From the NCBI GenBank assembly GCA_963811685.1, contig CAWESK010000025.1, positions 1 through 64,000 on the forward strand: a stretch of DNA of 64,000 nucleotides. Reading direction: 5' to 3'. Positions 19,526-28,535 of the stretch are shown here, one piece after another. The notes under the pieces are model-generated. The model was not told where the DNA came from and searched no databases. It saw only the letters and a program-made list of their open reading frames with translations. How positions within the stretch are numbered: the stretch's first letter is position 1; the number at the start of each line of letters is the position of its first letter. The position numbers and the translations under genes are program-made. Source of the stretch: CAIWHR01 sp963811685 (GTDB taxonomy: Bacteria; Pseudomonadota; Gammaproteobacteria; Burkholderiales; Casimicrobiaceae).

Positions 19526-21316
19526 GTGAAACGCACCGACTATTGCGGTCGCATCGACCGCCGCTTTCTTGGGGAGACCGTCACGCTGGCGGGATGGGTT
19601 CATCGCCGCCGCGATCATGGCGGCGTCATCTTCATCGACCTGCGCGACCGCGAAGGGCTGGTCCAGGTGGTCTGCGACCCCGACCGCGCCGCGACCTTCG
19701 CCATCGCCGAAGGCCTGCGCAACGAATTCTGCGTGCACGTGACCGGGTTCGTGCGCCCGCGACCCGAGGGTAGCGTCAACACGGACCTTCGCTCCGGCGA
19801 GATCGAGGTGCTGGCGCACGAGATCGAGATCCTGAACGCATCGCAGACGCCTCCGTTCCAGCTCGACGACGAGAACCTGTCGGAGACGGTGCGGCTCACG
19901 CATCGTGTGATCGACCTCCGGCGCCTGCCGATGCAAAAGAACCTGCTGCTCCGCCATCGGGCGGCGATGTCGGCGCGCAAGTACCTGGACGCGCAGGGCT
20001 TCGTCGACATCGAGACGCCGGTTCTCTACAAGTCCACACCCGAGGGCGCGCGCGAGTTCCTGGTGCCGTCCAGGATCCATCACGGGCAGTTCTACGCGCT
20101 GCCGCAATCGCCGCAGCTCTTCAAGCAGATGCTGATGATCGCCGGCTTCGACCGCTATTACCAGATCACCAAGTGCTTTCGCGACGAGGACCTGCGCGCC
20201 GACCGCCAGCCGGAATTCACGCAGATCGACATCGAGACCTCGTTCCTCGACGAGCTCGAGATCCGCGTGCTGATGGAAGAGCTCGTGCGCACGATGTTCC
20301 GCGAGACGATCGACGTCACGCTCCCCGCATCGTTCCCTGTCATGACATACGCAGATGCGATGCGCGACTATGGTTCCGACAAACCGGACCTGCGTGTGGC
20401 GCTCAAGCTGACCGAGCTCACCGATGTCATGAAGACGGCGGAATTCAAGCTGTTCCGTGCCGCCGCCGATCTGCCCAATGGTCGCGTCGCCGCGCTAAGC
20501 GTGCCCGGCGGAGCCACGCTCACGCGCAAGGAGATCGACGATTACACGGCGTTCGTCAAGATTTACGGGGCCGGGGGCCTTGCCTACATCAAGGTCAACG
20601 ACGCCGCCAAGCCGAACGAGGAAGGGCTGCAGTCGCCGGTCGTCAAGTTCCTGTCCGCGGACGCGCTGAAGACGATCCTCGCGCGCACCGGCGCGCAGTC
20701 GGGCGATCTCATTTTCTTCAGCGCCGACCGCGAAAAGATCGTCAACGACGCACTGGGCGCGCTGCGCGCCAAGATCGGCCACGAGCGGGGCCTCGCGACG
20801 CCAGGGTGGAAGCCGCTCTGGGTCGTCGACTTCCCGATGTTCGAGTACAACGAAGAGGCGAAGGCCTGGGGGGCGCGTCACCATCCGTTCACCGCGCCCA
20901 AAGACGGCCACGAGGACATGATGGAGAGCGACCCCGGCAAGGTCCTGGCCAAGGCCTATGACGTCGTGCTGAACGGCTGGGAGATCGGGGGCGGGTCGGT
21001 GCGCATCCACCGCCCGGACGTGCAGGCGAAGGTGTTCGCCTCGCTCAAGATGAGCGAGGAGGACCAGCGGAGGAAGTTCGGCTTCCTGCTCGATTCGCTG
21101 TCGTACGGCGCGCCGCCGCATGGCGGCATCGCGTTCGGCTTCGACCGGATGGTGGCCATGATGGCGGGCGTCGACCAGATCCGCGACGTGATCGCATTCC
21201 CGAAGACGCAGCGCGGCCAGGACCTGCTGATCGACACGCCGACACCCGTGACCGAGCAGCAGCTGCGCGACTTGCACATCAAGGTCCGGCCGAGCGATGC
21301 CATCAAAGCGACCTGA
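19526..21316 (+). CDS. aspS: Aspartyl-tRNA synthetase
   Basis: A class II synthetase of 596 residues. It charges tRNA-Asp, and in lineages lacking AsnRS can also charge tRNA-Asn. An N-terminal OB-fold anticodon domain (VTLAGWVHRRRDHGGVIFIDLRDREGLVQV) is followed by motif 2 (FRDEDLRADRQPEFTQID), a GAD insertion and motif 3 (GIAFGFDRMVAMM). The frame is open further upstream, but GTG 19526 (VKRTDYCGRIDRRFLG) matches the family N-terminus and follows GGAG. The gene is intact. Confidence 0.97.
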   Translation: MKRTDYCGRIDRRFLGETVTLAGWVHRRRDHGGVIFIDLRDREGLVQVVCDPDRAATFAIAEGLRNEFCVHVTGFVRPRPEGSVNTDLRSGEIEVLAHEIEILNASQTPPFQLDDENLSETVRLTHRVIDLRRLPMQKNLLLRHRAAMSARKYLDAQGFVDIETPVLYKSTPEGAREFLVPSRIHHGQFYALPQSPQLFKQMLMIAGFDRYYQITKCFRDEDLRADRQPEFTQIDIETSFLDELEIRVLMEELVRTMFRETIDVTLPASFPVMTYADAMRDYGSDKPDLRVALKLTELTDVMKTAEFKLFRAAADLPNGRVAALSVPGGATLTRKEIDDYTAFVKIYGAGGLAYIKVNDAAKPNEEGLQSPVVKFLSADALKTILARTGAQSGDLIFFSADREKIVNDALGALRAKIGHERGLATPGWKPLWVVDFPMFEYNEEAKAWGARHHPFTAPKDGHEDMMESDPGKVLAKAYDVVLNGWEIGGGSVRIHRPDVQAKVFASLKMSEEDQRRKFGFLLDSLSYGAPPHGGIAFGFDRMVAMMAGVDQIRDVIAFPKTQRGQDLLIDTPTPVTEQQLRDLHIKVRPSDAIKAT

Positions 21317-21340
21317 GTTGAAGTAGACTCTCGCCGCATC

Positions 21341-21730
21341 ATGGCCGCCATCGCGCCCTTCCGCGCCGTCGCCGGCGTGCTCGTGCTGGCGGCGGCGATC
21401 CTCGCCGCGCCCGCGGCGGGCGCGCGGACGCCGGCGGGACCCTTGCCGGAGGTCGCGCTCGCCGATCTCCCGCCGGAGGCGCGCGAGGTCAACGCGCAAA
21501 TCCACAGGGGCGGGCCGTTCCGCTTCGACCGCGACGGCGTCGTGTTCGGCAACCGCGAGAAGATCCTCCCTGCGGAGCCGCGCGGCTACTATCACGAGTA
21601 CACCGTGCCCACGCCGGGCGTGAAAACGCGCGGCGCGCGACGTATCATTTGCGGGGGCCCGCCCAAGGCGCCCGATGCCTGCTGGTACACGTCCGACCAT
21701 TACCGGTCGTTCCGGAGGATCCGCGAATGA
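21341..21730 (+). CDS. Secreted guanyl-specific ribonuclease (barnase family)
   Basis: A 129-residue microbial RNase of the N1/T1/barnase family with a signal peptide (AVAGVLVLAAAILAAPAAGA). The catalytic set is present by alignment to barnase: Glu86 (HEYTV), Arg97 and Arg100/101 (TRGARRII) and His120 (SDHYRSF). The FGNRE segment is also typical. It should hydrolyse RNA after G and be exported. The stop overlaps the start of a barstar gene in ATGA, so enzyme and inhibitor are translationally coupled. Roles as scavenging nuclease or competition toxin are both possible. Confidence 0.9.
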   Translation: MAAIAPFRAVAGVLVLAAAILAAPAAGARTPAGPLPEVALADLPPEAREVNAQIHRGGPFRFDRDGVVFGNREKILPAEPRGYYHEYTVPTPGVKTRGARRIICGGPPKAPDACWYTSDHYRSFRRIRE

Positions 21731-22116
21731 AGGTACCCGATCTCCACGATCTGGAACTGTCGGGCGTCCATGCGTGGACGGGCGATACGCACCCGCTCGC
21801 GGCGGCGGCGACTGCCGCCAAGCTCAAATATTTCACCGCCGATCTGAAGGGCATCGACAGCAAGGCCGCGCTGCTCGCGGCCGTGGCGAGCGGCCTCAAG
21901 CTGCCCGAGCATTTCGGCAACAACTGGGACGCGCTCGCCGACTCGCTCGAGGACGGCGACTGGGTCGGCAAGAACGGTTGCGTGATCGCGCTTGCGCACG
22001 CGGGCGCCTACCGCAAGGCGCACGGCGTCGACTGGACCACCTTCGAGGATATTCTCGCGGAAGCGGCCGATTACTGGCGCGAGCGCCACAAGCCGTTCTG
22101 GACCTTCGTCAGCTGA
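21727..22116 (+). CDS. Barstar family ribonuclease inhibitor
   Basis: A 129-residue cytoplasmic protein without a signal peptide. Barstar markers are the internal DLKGIDSKAALLAAVASGL segment, LPEHFGNNWDAL, then DSLEDGDW and the C-terminal FEDILAEAADYW. It should bind and block the upstream RNase before export. Start ATG 21727 overlaps the RNase stop, with a strong GGAGGA just upstream. It is about 40 residues longer than classical barstar, the extra lying at the N-terminus. Confidence 0.9.
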   Translation: MKVPDLHDLELSGVHAWTGDTHPLAAAATAAKLKYFTADLKGIDSKAALLAAVASGLKLPEHFGNNWDALADSLEDGDWVGKNGCVIALAHAGAYRKAHGVDWTTFEDILAEAADYWRERHKPFWTFVS

Positions 22117-22132
22117 CGCCCGCACGGGGCCG

Positions 22133-22591
22133 GTGACCTACAAGATCCCGATTTCCACGCTGGTCGTCGTCTATACGCGCGACCTCGACGTGCTGCTGAT
22201 CGAGCGCGCCGACGCTCCCGGCTATTGGCAATCGGTCACGGGCAGCCAGGAACCGGGCGAGACGCTCGCCGCGACCGCGACGCGCGAGCTCCGCGAGGAA
22301 ACCGGGATCGATGCCGCCCGGTTCGGAGGCGTGGTCGACTGGAACGTCGCCAACGTCTACGAGATCTTTCCGCGCTGGCGGCATCGGTATGCGGCCGGCA
22401 CCACGCAGAACACCGAGCACGTGTTCGGGCTCGAGGTTCCGCCGACCGTCGACGTGGTGCTCGACCCGCGCGAGCATCTGCGGCATGCGTGGCTGCCGTG
22501 GAAGGAGGCCGCCGCGAAATGCTTTTCATGGTCGAACCGCGACGCGATCCTGCTGCTGCCGAAACGGGGCCCGCAGAATCCCGGCCATTGA
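22133..22591 (+). CDS. nudB: Dihydroneopterin triphosphate diphosphatase
   Basis: A Nudix hydrolase of 152 residues that removes pyrophosphate from dihydroneopterin triphosphate in folate synthesis. The Nudix box is complete from GSQEPGETLAA to RELREETGI. The N-terminus YKIPISTLVVVYTRDLDVLL and FWQSVTGS-like YWQSVTGS are typical of NudB. The GTG at 22133 (VTYKIPIS) is the best start. It follows barstar by 16 bp and lies in the aspS transcription unit, as in many betaproteobacteria where aspS and nudB are neighbours. Confidence 0.88.
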   Translation: MTYKIPISTLVVVYTRDLDVLLIERADAPGYWQSVTGSQEPGETLAATATRELREETGIDAARFGGVVDWNVANVYEIFPRWRHRYAAGTTQNTEHVFGLEVPPTVDVVLDPREHLRHAWLPWKEAAAKCFSWSNRDAILLLPKRGPQNPGH

Positions 22592-22605
22592 CGGATCTTG
22601 CGCTG

Positions 22606-22630
22606 CGTTATATACGGTCGTATATGACCG
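22606..22630 (+). promoter_or_regulatory. Putative ModE operator upstream of modA
   Basis: CGTTATATA, a six-base spacer and TATATGACCG match the E. coli ModE operator pattern of two TATAT half-sites with CG ends (left half perfect, right half with one or two differences). It lies just before the preferred modA start at 22651, and a ModE-like gene ends the same locus. Molybdate-dependent repression of modABC is the expected role. Confidence 0.7.
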
Positions 22631-22650
22631 AGCGGCGCGGGAGCTCTCGG

Positions 22651-23412
22651 ATGACACGGTTGCGGATCACGCTGGGACTGGCTCTTTTCGCGCTGTTGAT
22701 CATGCCGGCCGCAGGCGCCAGCGTGACGGTCTTTGCCGCCGCGAGCCTCAAGGATGCGCTGGACGAGCAGGCGCGGCAGTTCGAGGCGCGCGGAGGCGAC
22801 AAGGTCGTCGTGGCGTATGCCGGCAGCAATGCGCTCGCCAGGCAGATCGACGCGGGCGCGCCGGCCGACCTTTTCATCTCGGCGGATCTCGAATGGATGG
22901 ACTATCTGGACCAGCGCCGACTGCTCGCGCCAGGCACGCGCGTGACGTTGCTCGGCAATACGCTGGTGCTGATCGCGCCGGCGACGAGCAGCGTCGCCCT
23001 GAAGATCGGCACCGGATTCGCGTTGGCGTCCGCGCTGGCCGGCGGGCGTCTCGCGATGGCGAATCCCGACAGCGTTCCTGCGGGGCGCTACGGCAGGAGT
23101 GCGCTGCAGTCCCTCGGCGTCTGGTCCGGCGTCGAAAAGCAGGTGGCACGCACTGAGAACGTCCGCGCCGCATTGGCGCTGGTCGCGCGCGGAGAAGCGC
23201 CGTTGGGCATCGTCTACGGCACCGATGCCGTCGCCGACAAGGCGGTCCGGGTGGTCGACGTGTTTCCCGCGGGGTCGCATCCGCCGATTCTCTACCCCGC
23301 AGCGGTCGTGGCGACGAGCCACGCCCCGGCGGCACGGACGCTGCTCGATTACCTGCACTCCGCCGCTGCTGCTCCGATCTGGGAAAGATACGGCTTTGCC
23401 GTATTGAAGTAG
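22651..23412 (+). CDS. modA: Molybdate ABC transporter, periplasmic binding protein
   Basis: Captures molybdate or tungstate in the periplasm for ModBC. A signal peptide (LRITLGLALFALLIMPAAGA) precedes the mature N-terminus VTVFAAASLKDALDE, a ModA hallmark; YAGSNALARQIDAGAPADLF and NPDSVPAGRYG contribute oxyanion ligands. I chose ATG 22651, which has GGGAG seven bases upstream. The ATG at 22624 lies inside the putative ModE operator and would add a non-signal-like extension. It is separated from modB by 3 bp. Confidence 0.94.
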   Translation: MTRLRITLGLALFALLIMPAAGASVTVFAAASLKDALDEQARQFEARGGDKVVVAYAGSNALARQIDAGAPADLFISADLEWMDYLDQRRLLAPGTRVTLLGNTLVLIAPATSSVALKIGTGFALASALAGGRLAMANPDSVPAGRYGRSALQSLGVWSGVEKQVARTENVRAALALVARGEAPLGIVYGTDAVADKAVRVVDVFPAGSHPPILYPAAVVATSHAPAARTLLDYLHSAAAAPIWERYGFAVLK

Positions 23413-23415
23413 CCG

Positions 23416-24117
23416 ATGCCTGGATTGAGCCCCGCGGAGATCGGCGTCGTTCTCCTCAGCCTGCGCGTGGCGATCGTCAGCGTCATCTGCAGCCTGCCGC
23501 TCGCCATCCTCGTCGCCTACGTGCTCGCGCGCACGCGCTTTCCCGGCAAAGTCCTGGTCGATGCCGTCGTGCATCTGCCGCTGGTGCTGCCGCCGGTCGT
23601 CGTCGGCTTCGCGCTCCTCGTGCTCTTCGGCAAGCGCGGACCGATCGGAAGCTTTCTCGACCAATGGTTCGGCATCGTGTTCGCGTTCCGCTGGACCGGC
23701 GCCGCCCTCGCGTCGGCGATCATGGGCTTCCCGCTGATGGTCCGTGCCATTCGCCTGTCGATCGATGCCATCGATCGACGCCTCGAAACGGCGGCGCGGA
23801 CATTGGGCGGATCGCGCGCGTGGGTCTTTGCGTCGATCACGCTGCCGCTGGCGTTGCCCGGCATCATCACCGGCGTGCTGTTGTCCTTTGCGCGCGGGCT
23901 GGGCGAGTTCGGCGCGACCATCACGTTCGTCTCCAACATTCCCGGCGAGACGGAGACACTGCCGCTGGCGATCTATTCGCTGACGCAGGTGCCGGGCGGC
24001 GACGCGCAGGCGTGGCGCTTGAGCGTCATCGCCGTCGTGCTGTCGGTGCTGGCGCTCGTCACCTCCGAATGGCTGACCGCGCGCACGACGCGAGCGAAGA
24101 GCGATGATCGACGTTGA
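23416..24117 (+). CDS. modB: Molybdate ABC transporter, permease
   Basis: A 233-residue integral membrane permease with about five or six helices. The binding-protein-dependent transport EAA-like loop is ETAARTLGGSRAWVFASITLPLALPGI, shown here as RTLGGSRAWVF. GFPLMVRAI and LGEFGATITFVSNIPGETET are typical of ModB. It forms the channel with the ModC ATPase and receives molybdate from ModA. It overlaps modC by 14 bp, implying translational coupling. Confidence 0.95.
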   Translation: MPGLSPAEIGVVLLSLRVAIVSVICSLPLAILVAYVLARTRFPGKVLVDAVVHLPLVLPPVVVGFALLVLFGKRGPIGSFLDQWFGIVFAFRWTGAALASAIMGFPLMVRAIRLSIDAIDRRLETAARTLGGSRAWVFASITLPLALPGIITGVLLSFARGLGEFGATITFVSNIPGETETLPLAIYSLTQVPGGDAQAWRLSVIAVVLSVLALVTSEWLTARTTRAKSDDRR

Positions 24118-25192
24118 TCTCGAGCAGCGGGCCGGAAACTTCGTGCTGCGCGCGCGCTTCGTCGCCGACGCCCCGGTCGTCGGCCTGTTCGGCCGCTCCG
24201 GGTCGGGCAAGAGCACGCTGATCAACGCGATCGCCGGCGTAACGAAGCCCGAGCGCGGGCACGTGCGCATTGGCGATGTCACGCTGTTCGACAGCGCGCA
24301 GCGGATCGATCTTTCCCCGCAGCAGCGTCGCGTCGGTTATGTATTCCAGGACGCGCTGCTGTTCCCCCATTTGTCGGTCGAAGGGAACCTCCTCTACGGC
24401 CACCGGCTGCGCGCGACGACCGTTCGCTTCATCGAGCCGACGCACGTCATCGATGTCCTGGGGCTCGCCGCGCTGCTGCACCGCAAACCGGGCGCGCTTT
24501 CGGGCGGCGAGAAGCAGCGGGTCGCGATCGGCCGCGCGCTGCTCGCCCAGCCGCGCATCCTGCTGCTCGACGAGCCGCTCGCCTCGCTCGACGTCCCGCG
24601 CCGGATGGAGATTCTCGACTACATCGAGCGCCTGCGCGACGAGTTCCAGATTCCGATCGTCTACGTCAGTCATTCAGTGGCGGAGATCACCCGGCTCGCC
24701 GACACGCTGGTCGTGCTTTCCGCCGGCGAGTGCGTGGGGGTGGGCGACGTCGATGCCGTCATGGGACGCCTCGATCTCAAGCCTTACACGGGACGCTTCG
24801 AAGCCGGTGCCGTCATCGAAGCCACGGTCACCGCGCACGATCTCGATTTCGACTTGACAACGCTGCGCTTCGACGGCGGCGAGCTCACGGTTCCGGGCCT
24901 CAATGCGTTCATCGGCGAGCGGGTTCGCGCGCGCATCCGCGCCCGCGACGTGTCCCTCGCGCTCTCCAAGCCGGCGGGCCTTTCCATCGTCAACGTGATG
25001 GCGGGCCGCGTCACCGCCATACAGGAGGAATCCGGACCGGTGGTCGACGTGCAGGTCGCCGTCGGTGACGTGGTGCTGACCGCGCGGATCACAAGGCGCT
25101 CCCGCGTCCAGCTCGGCATTCACGTGGGTCAGGAGCTCTATGCGCTGGTCAAGGCCGTGTCGTTCGATCACCGCAGCACCGGTTACGCGTAG
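24104..25192 (+). CDS. modC: Molybdate ABC transporter, ATP-binding protein
   Basis: A 362-residue ATPase. Walker A is GRSGSGKST, the signature is LSGGEKQR, Walker B is ILLLDEPLASLD and the switch His is in VSHSVAE. The C-terminal third is a Mop/TOBE molybdate-binding domain (GLSIVNVMAGRVTAIQEESG), which lets intracellular molybdate regulate transport. It completes modABC and precedes a modE-like gene by 18 bp. Confidence 0.95.
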   Translation: MIDVDLEQRAGNFVLRARFVADAPVVGLFGRSGSGKSTLINAIAGVTKPERGHVRIGDVTLFDSAQRIDLSPQQRRVGYVFQDALLFPHLSVEGNLLYGHRLRATTVRFIEPTHVIDVLGLAALLHRKPGALSGGEKQRVAIGRALLAQPRILLLDEPLASLDVPRRMEILDYIERLRDEFQIPIVYVSHSVAEITRLADTLVVLSAGECVGVGDVDAVMGRLDLKPYTGRFEAGAVIEATVTAHDLDFDLTTLRFDGGELTVPGLNAFIGERVRARIRARDVSLALSKPAGLSIVNVMAGRVTAIQEESGPVVDVQVAVGDVVLTARITRRSRVQLGIHVGQELYALVKAVSFDHRSTGYA

Positions 25193-25210
25193 TCGAGCGC
25201 AGCGAAGGCG

Positions 25211-25575
25211 ATGAGGCCCGACATCAAATTCCATTTGCGCGAGGCACGCAACGGTGCATCGCTGGCGATCGGGCCCGGCAAGGTCGCGTTGCTGGAAGCC
25301 ATCGCGCAGACGGGCTCGATTTCAGCGGCGGCCCGTTCGTTGCGGATGTCGTATCGCCGCGCGTGGGACCTGGTCGACGAAACGAACCGTTGCCTTATCC
25401 GACCGGCGGTGCGCACGGCGTCCGGCGGAGCGCGCGGCGGCGGTGCGGCGCTCACGCCGACCGGCGAGGCGCTGGTGCGCCGCTATCGGGGACTCGAGCG
25501 GCGGACGGCGCCGCCGCCGGCAGGGAGCTCGCATCGCTGCTGCGCTCGGTTCCCGCGCGCAGTTCCGCGAAATAG
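25211..25575 (+). CDS. modE: ModE-type DNA-binding regulator, HTH domain only (frame break at about 25503)
   Basis: The product is the winged-helix N-terminal domain of ModE: GPGKVALLEAIAQTGSISAA, then ARSLRMSYRRAWDLVDETN and a GGARGGGAALTPTGEALVRRY wing. No Mop molybdate-binding domains follow, so molybdate sensing would need another partner or mode. In the assembled frame the ORF runs into the end of fumC. A one-base deletion near 25503 would move it to a frame reading AAAGRELASLLRSVPARSSAK with a stop at 25575, giving about 121 residues as in other single-domain ModE proteins. It probably binds the operator at 22606-22630. Confidence 0.8.
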
Positions 25576-25592
25576 CGCGACGGAAGTCGAGG

Positions 25593-26987
25593 CTAGGTCC
25601 GCCCGACCATCCGTTCCGGACGCACCCACGCATCGAAATCGGCCGCGCTGACGTGGCCGAGCGCGAGCGCCGCCTCGCGCAGCGTCGTCCCTTCGTGGTG
25701 CGCTTTTTTCGCGATCGCCGCCGCCTTGTCGTAGCCGATGTGCGGCGCGAGCGCAGTCACCAGCATCAGCGAGCGATCGACGAGCTCGCCGATGCGCGCT
25801 CGATTCGCCTCGATCCCGCGCACCGCATGCGCTTCGAAGCTCGTCATTCCGTCGGTAAGGAGACGAATGCTCTGCAGCACGTTGTGGATGATCAGCGGGC
25901 GGTAGACGTTGAGCTCGAAGTTGCCCGACGCGCCGCCGATGTTGACCGCGACGTCGTTGCCCATGACCTGGGCGGACAGCATCGTCACCGCCTCGCATTG
26001 GGTCGGATTCACCTTCCCCGGCATGATCGAGCTGCCCGGCTCGTTCTCCGGCAGCGTGAGCTCGCCGAGACCCGATCGCGGCCCGCTGGCGAGCCAGCGG
26101 ATGTCGTTGGCGATCTTGAACAGGGCGACGGCAAGCGTCTTCAATGCGCCGTGCAGCGCGACCAGCGCATCGGCGGCGCCCATCGCCTCGAACTTGTTCG
26201 GCGCCGACACGAACGGCAACCCCGTCTCCGCCGCGATCTCGGCCGCGACCCGCGCGCCGAATTCCGGATGTGCGTTGAGCCCGGTCCCGACCGCGGTCCC
26301 GCCCTGCGCAAGCTCGTAGACATGGGGAAGCGCCGCCTCGATGTGGCGCTGCGCATGCGCGAGCTGCGCAACGTAGCCGGAGAACTCCTGCCCCAACGTC
26401 AGCGGCGTCGCATCCTGCAAATGGGTGCGCCCGATCTTGACGATATCGGCGAATTCCGCCGCTTTGGCTGCGAGCGTCGAGCGCAGCGTCGAGAGCGCCG
26501 GCAGCAGCTGCGCCGTCGCGACGCCCGCGGCGACGTTCATCGCCGTGGGGAACACGTCGTTCGACGACTGGCCGCGATTGACGTCGTCGTTCGGATGCAC
26601 GAGACGCCCCTCGCCGCGCGGTCCGCCGAGGATCTCGGATGCCCGGTTGGCGAGCACCTCGTTCACGTTCATGTTGGTCTGCGTGCCCGACCCCGTCTGC
26701 CAGACGGCGAGCGGGAACTCCGTCGCGTGGCGCCCGGCGAGAGCCTCGTCGGCGGCGGCGACGATCGCCCGTGCCGTCTTCGGCGGGAGCACGCCGAGCG
26801 CTTCGTTCACCTTCGCGGCCGCGCGCTTGACGAGAAGCAGCGCCCGTATCATTTCCGCCGGCAGCTTCTCGCTGGAAATGCGGAAGAACTGGAGCGAGCG
26901 CTGCGTCTGCGCGCCCCAGAGCTGCGCGGCCGGCACTTCGATGGGGCCGAACGTGTCCCGCTCGATCCGGACAGAGGAATCAGTCAT
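25593..26987 (-). CDS. fumC: Class II fumarate hydratase
   Basis: A 464-residue cytoplasmic TCA-cycle enzyme interconverting fumarate and malate, oxygen-stable and iron-independent. Family markers are QTGSGTQTNMNVNEV, HPNDDVNRGQSSND, GRTHLQDATPLTLGQE and the signature GSSIMPGKVNPTQCE. The start ATG 26987 gives MTDSSVRIERDTFGPIEVPA, the expected N-terminus; the frame is open further upstream but lies over tcuA. It is divergent from tcuA with about 144 bp between them. Fumarate is also a possible product of tricarballylate-derived metabolism, so the juxtaposition may be functional. Confidence 0.96.
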   Translation of the reverse strand: MTDSSVRIERDTFGPIEVPAAQLWGAQTQRSLQFFRISSEKLPAEMIRALLLVKRAAAKVNEALGVLPPKTARAIVAAADEALAGRHATEFPLAVWQTGSGTQTNMNVNEVLANRASEILGGPRGEGRLVHPNDDVNRGQSSNDVFPTAMNVAAGVATAQLLPALSTLRSTLAAKAAEFADIVKIGRTHLQDATPLTLGQEFSGYVAQLAHAQRHIEAALPHVYELAQGGTAVGTGLNAHPEFGARVAAEIAAETGLPFVSAPNKFEAMGAADALVALHGALKTLAVALFKIANDIRWLASGPRSGLGELTLPENEPGSSIMPGKVNPTQCEAVTMLSAQVMGNDVAVNIGGASGNFELNVYRPLIIHNVLQSIRLLTDGMTSFEAHAVRGIEANRARIGELVDRSLMLVTALAPHIGYDKAAAIAKKAHHEGTTLREAALALGHVSAADFDAWVRPERMVGRT

Positions 26988-27131
26988 GGCATTTCGTCTC
27001 CGTTCGCGATTTTCCCCGCAACCGCGGCGATGCACAATCGGCGGGCCAGGAGCGCACACGGATCTGGAGAGCCGGAGGAGGTAAACTGCAACGAGAAAGA
27101 CATGGCTCACATGAGACGAAGGCCTGGTCAG

Positions 27132-28535
27132 ATGATCGATGTGCTGGTGATCGGAGGCGGCAACGCGGCGCTGTGCGCGGCGCTGACGGCGCGCGAGGCC
27201 GGAGCATCGGTGCTGCTGCTCGAGGCGGCTCCGCGCGAGTGGCGCGGCGGCAACTCGCAGCACACCCGCAACCTGCGCTGCATGCACGATGCGCCGCAGG
27301 ACGTCCTGACCGGTGCCTATTCCGAGGAAGAATTCTGGCGGGACCTGCAAAGCGTCACGGGCGGTCTCACGAACGAGAGCCTCGCGCGCGTGGTCATCCG
27401 CGAATCGTCCCGCTGCCGCGAGTGGATGCGCCGGCATGGCGTCCACTTCCAGCCGTCGCTGTCGGGGACACTCCATCTCGCGCGCACCAATGCGTTCTTC
27501 ATGGGCGGTGGCAAGGCGCTGGTCAATGCGTACTACCGCAGCGCCGGGCAACTCGGTGTCGACGTCCGCTATGACTCGGCGGTCGACGCGCTGGACCTCG
27601 CGGGCGACCGCTTCGTCGCCGCGCGCATCGGCGCCGAGCGCATCGAGGCGCGCGCATGCGTGGTCGCCGCCGGCGGCTTCGAATCCAATCGCGAGTGGCT
27701 GCGCGAAGCGTGGGGGCGAAACGAGGCCGGCGAATGGCCCGCCGACAACTTTCTGATCCGCGGCACCCGTTTCAACCAGGGCGTTCTGCTCAAGGCGCTG
27801 ATCGGCGCCGGCGCCGATGCGGTCGGCGACCCGACGCAGTGCCACTCCGTGGCGATCGACGCGCGGGCACCTTTGTACGACGGCGGCATCTGCACGCGCG
27901 TCGACTGCGTGTCGCTCGGCATCGTCGTCAATCGCGACGCGCAGCGTTTCTACGACGAGGGCGAGGACTTCTGGCCGAAGCGATATGCGATCTGGGGACG
28001 GCTGATCGCGCAACAGCCTTCACAGGTTGGCTATTCGCTGATCGACGCCAAGGCGATCGGCCGCTTCATGCCGCCCGTGTTCCCGGGAGCGAAAGCCGCC
28101 ACGCTGCCGGAGCTCGCACGCGAGCTCGGCCTCGACGAGACCGCACTTTCGCGCACCGTCCGCGAATTCAATTCGGCCTGCCGCGGCGGCACCTTCGATC
28201 ACACGGTGCAGGACGATTGCCGCACGGACGGCCTCACGCCGCCGAAGACGCACTGGGCGCGACCGCTCGACACGCCGCCCTACTTCGGCTACGCGTTGCG
28301 GCCCGGCATCACGTTCACGTACCTCGGCCTCAAAGTCGACGAGCGCGCCGCCGTCCACTTCGGCGGCAAGCCAAGCCCGAATCTCTTCGTCGCGGGCGAG
28401 ATGATGGCGGGCAATGTGCTCGGCAAGGGTTACACGGCCGGTGTCGGCATGACGATCGGCACGGTGTTCGGTCGGATTGCGGGCACGCAGGCGGCCGCCT
28501 CGGCGCGGAAAGGCATGCTGCGTGACGCTGCTTGA
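27132..28535 (+). CDS. tcuA: FAD-dependent tricarballylate dehydrogenase TcuA
   Basis: A 467-residue flavoprotein of the fumarate reductase/succinate dehydrogenase flavoprotein family. TcuA oxidises tricarballylate to cis-aconitate. The dinucleotide site is VLVIGGGNAALCAALTAREA, followed by the highly TcuA-like LLLEAAPREWRGGNSQHTRN and MGGGKALVNAYYRSA; the C-terminal FAD segment is FVAGEMMAGNVLGKGY. ATG 27132 (MIDVLVIGGG) matches TcuA start sites and has GAAGG upstream; ATG 27102 would add ten residues. tcuB overlaps its 3' end by 14 bp. A broader 3-ketosteroid or aconitate-type specificity cannot be ruled out. Confidence 0.9.
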   Translation: MIDVLVIGGGNAALCAALTAREAGASVLLLEAAPREWRGGNSQHTRNLRCMHDAPQDVLTGAYSEEEFWRDLQSVTGGLTNESLARVVIRESSRCREWMRRHGVHFQPSLSGTLHLARTNAFFMGGGKALVNAYYRSAGQLGVDVRYDSAVDALDLAGDRFVAARIGAERIEARACVVAAGGFESNREWLREAWGRNEAGEWPADNFLIRGTRFNQGVLLKALIGAGADAVGDPTQCHSVAIDARAPLYDGGICTRVDCVSLGIVVNRDAQRFYDEGEDFWPKRYAIWGRLIAQQPSQVGYSLIDAKAIGRFMPPVFPGAKAATLPELARELGLDETALSRTVREFNSACRGGTFDHTVQDDCRTDGLTPPKTHWARPLDTPPYFGYALRPGITFTYLGLKVDERAAVHFGGKPSPNLFVAGEMMAGNVLGKGYTAGVGMTIGTVFGRIAGTQAAASARKGMLRDAA

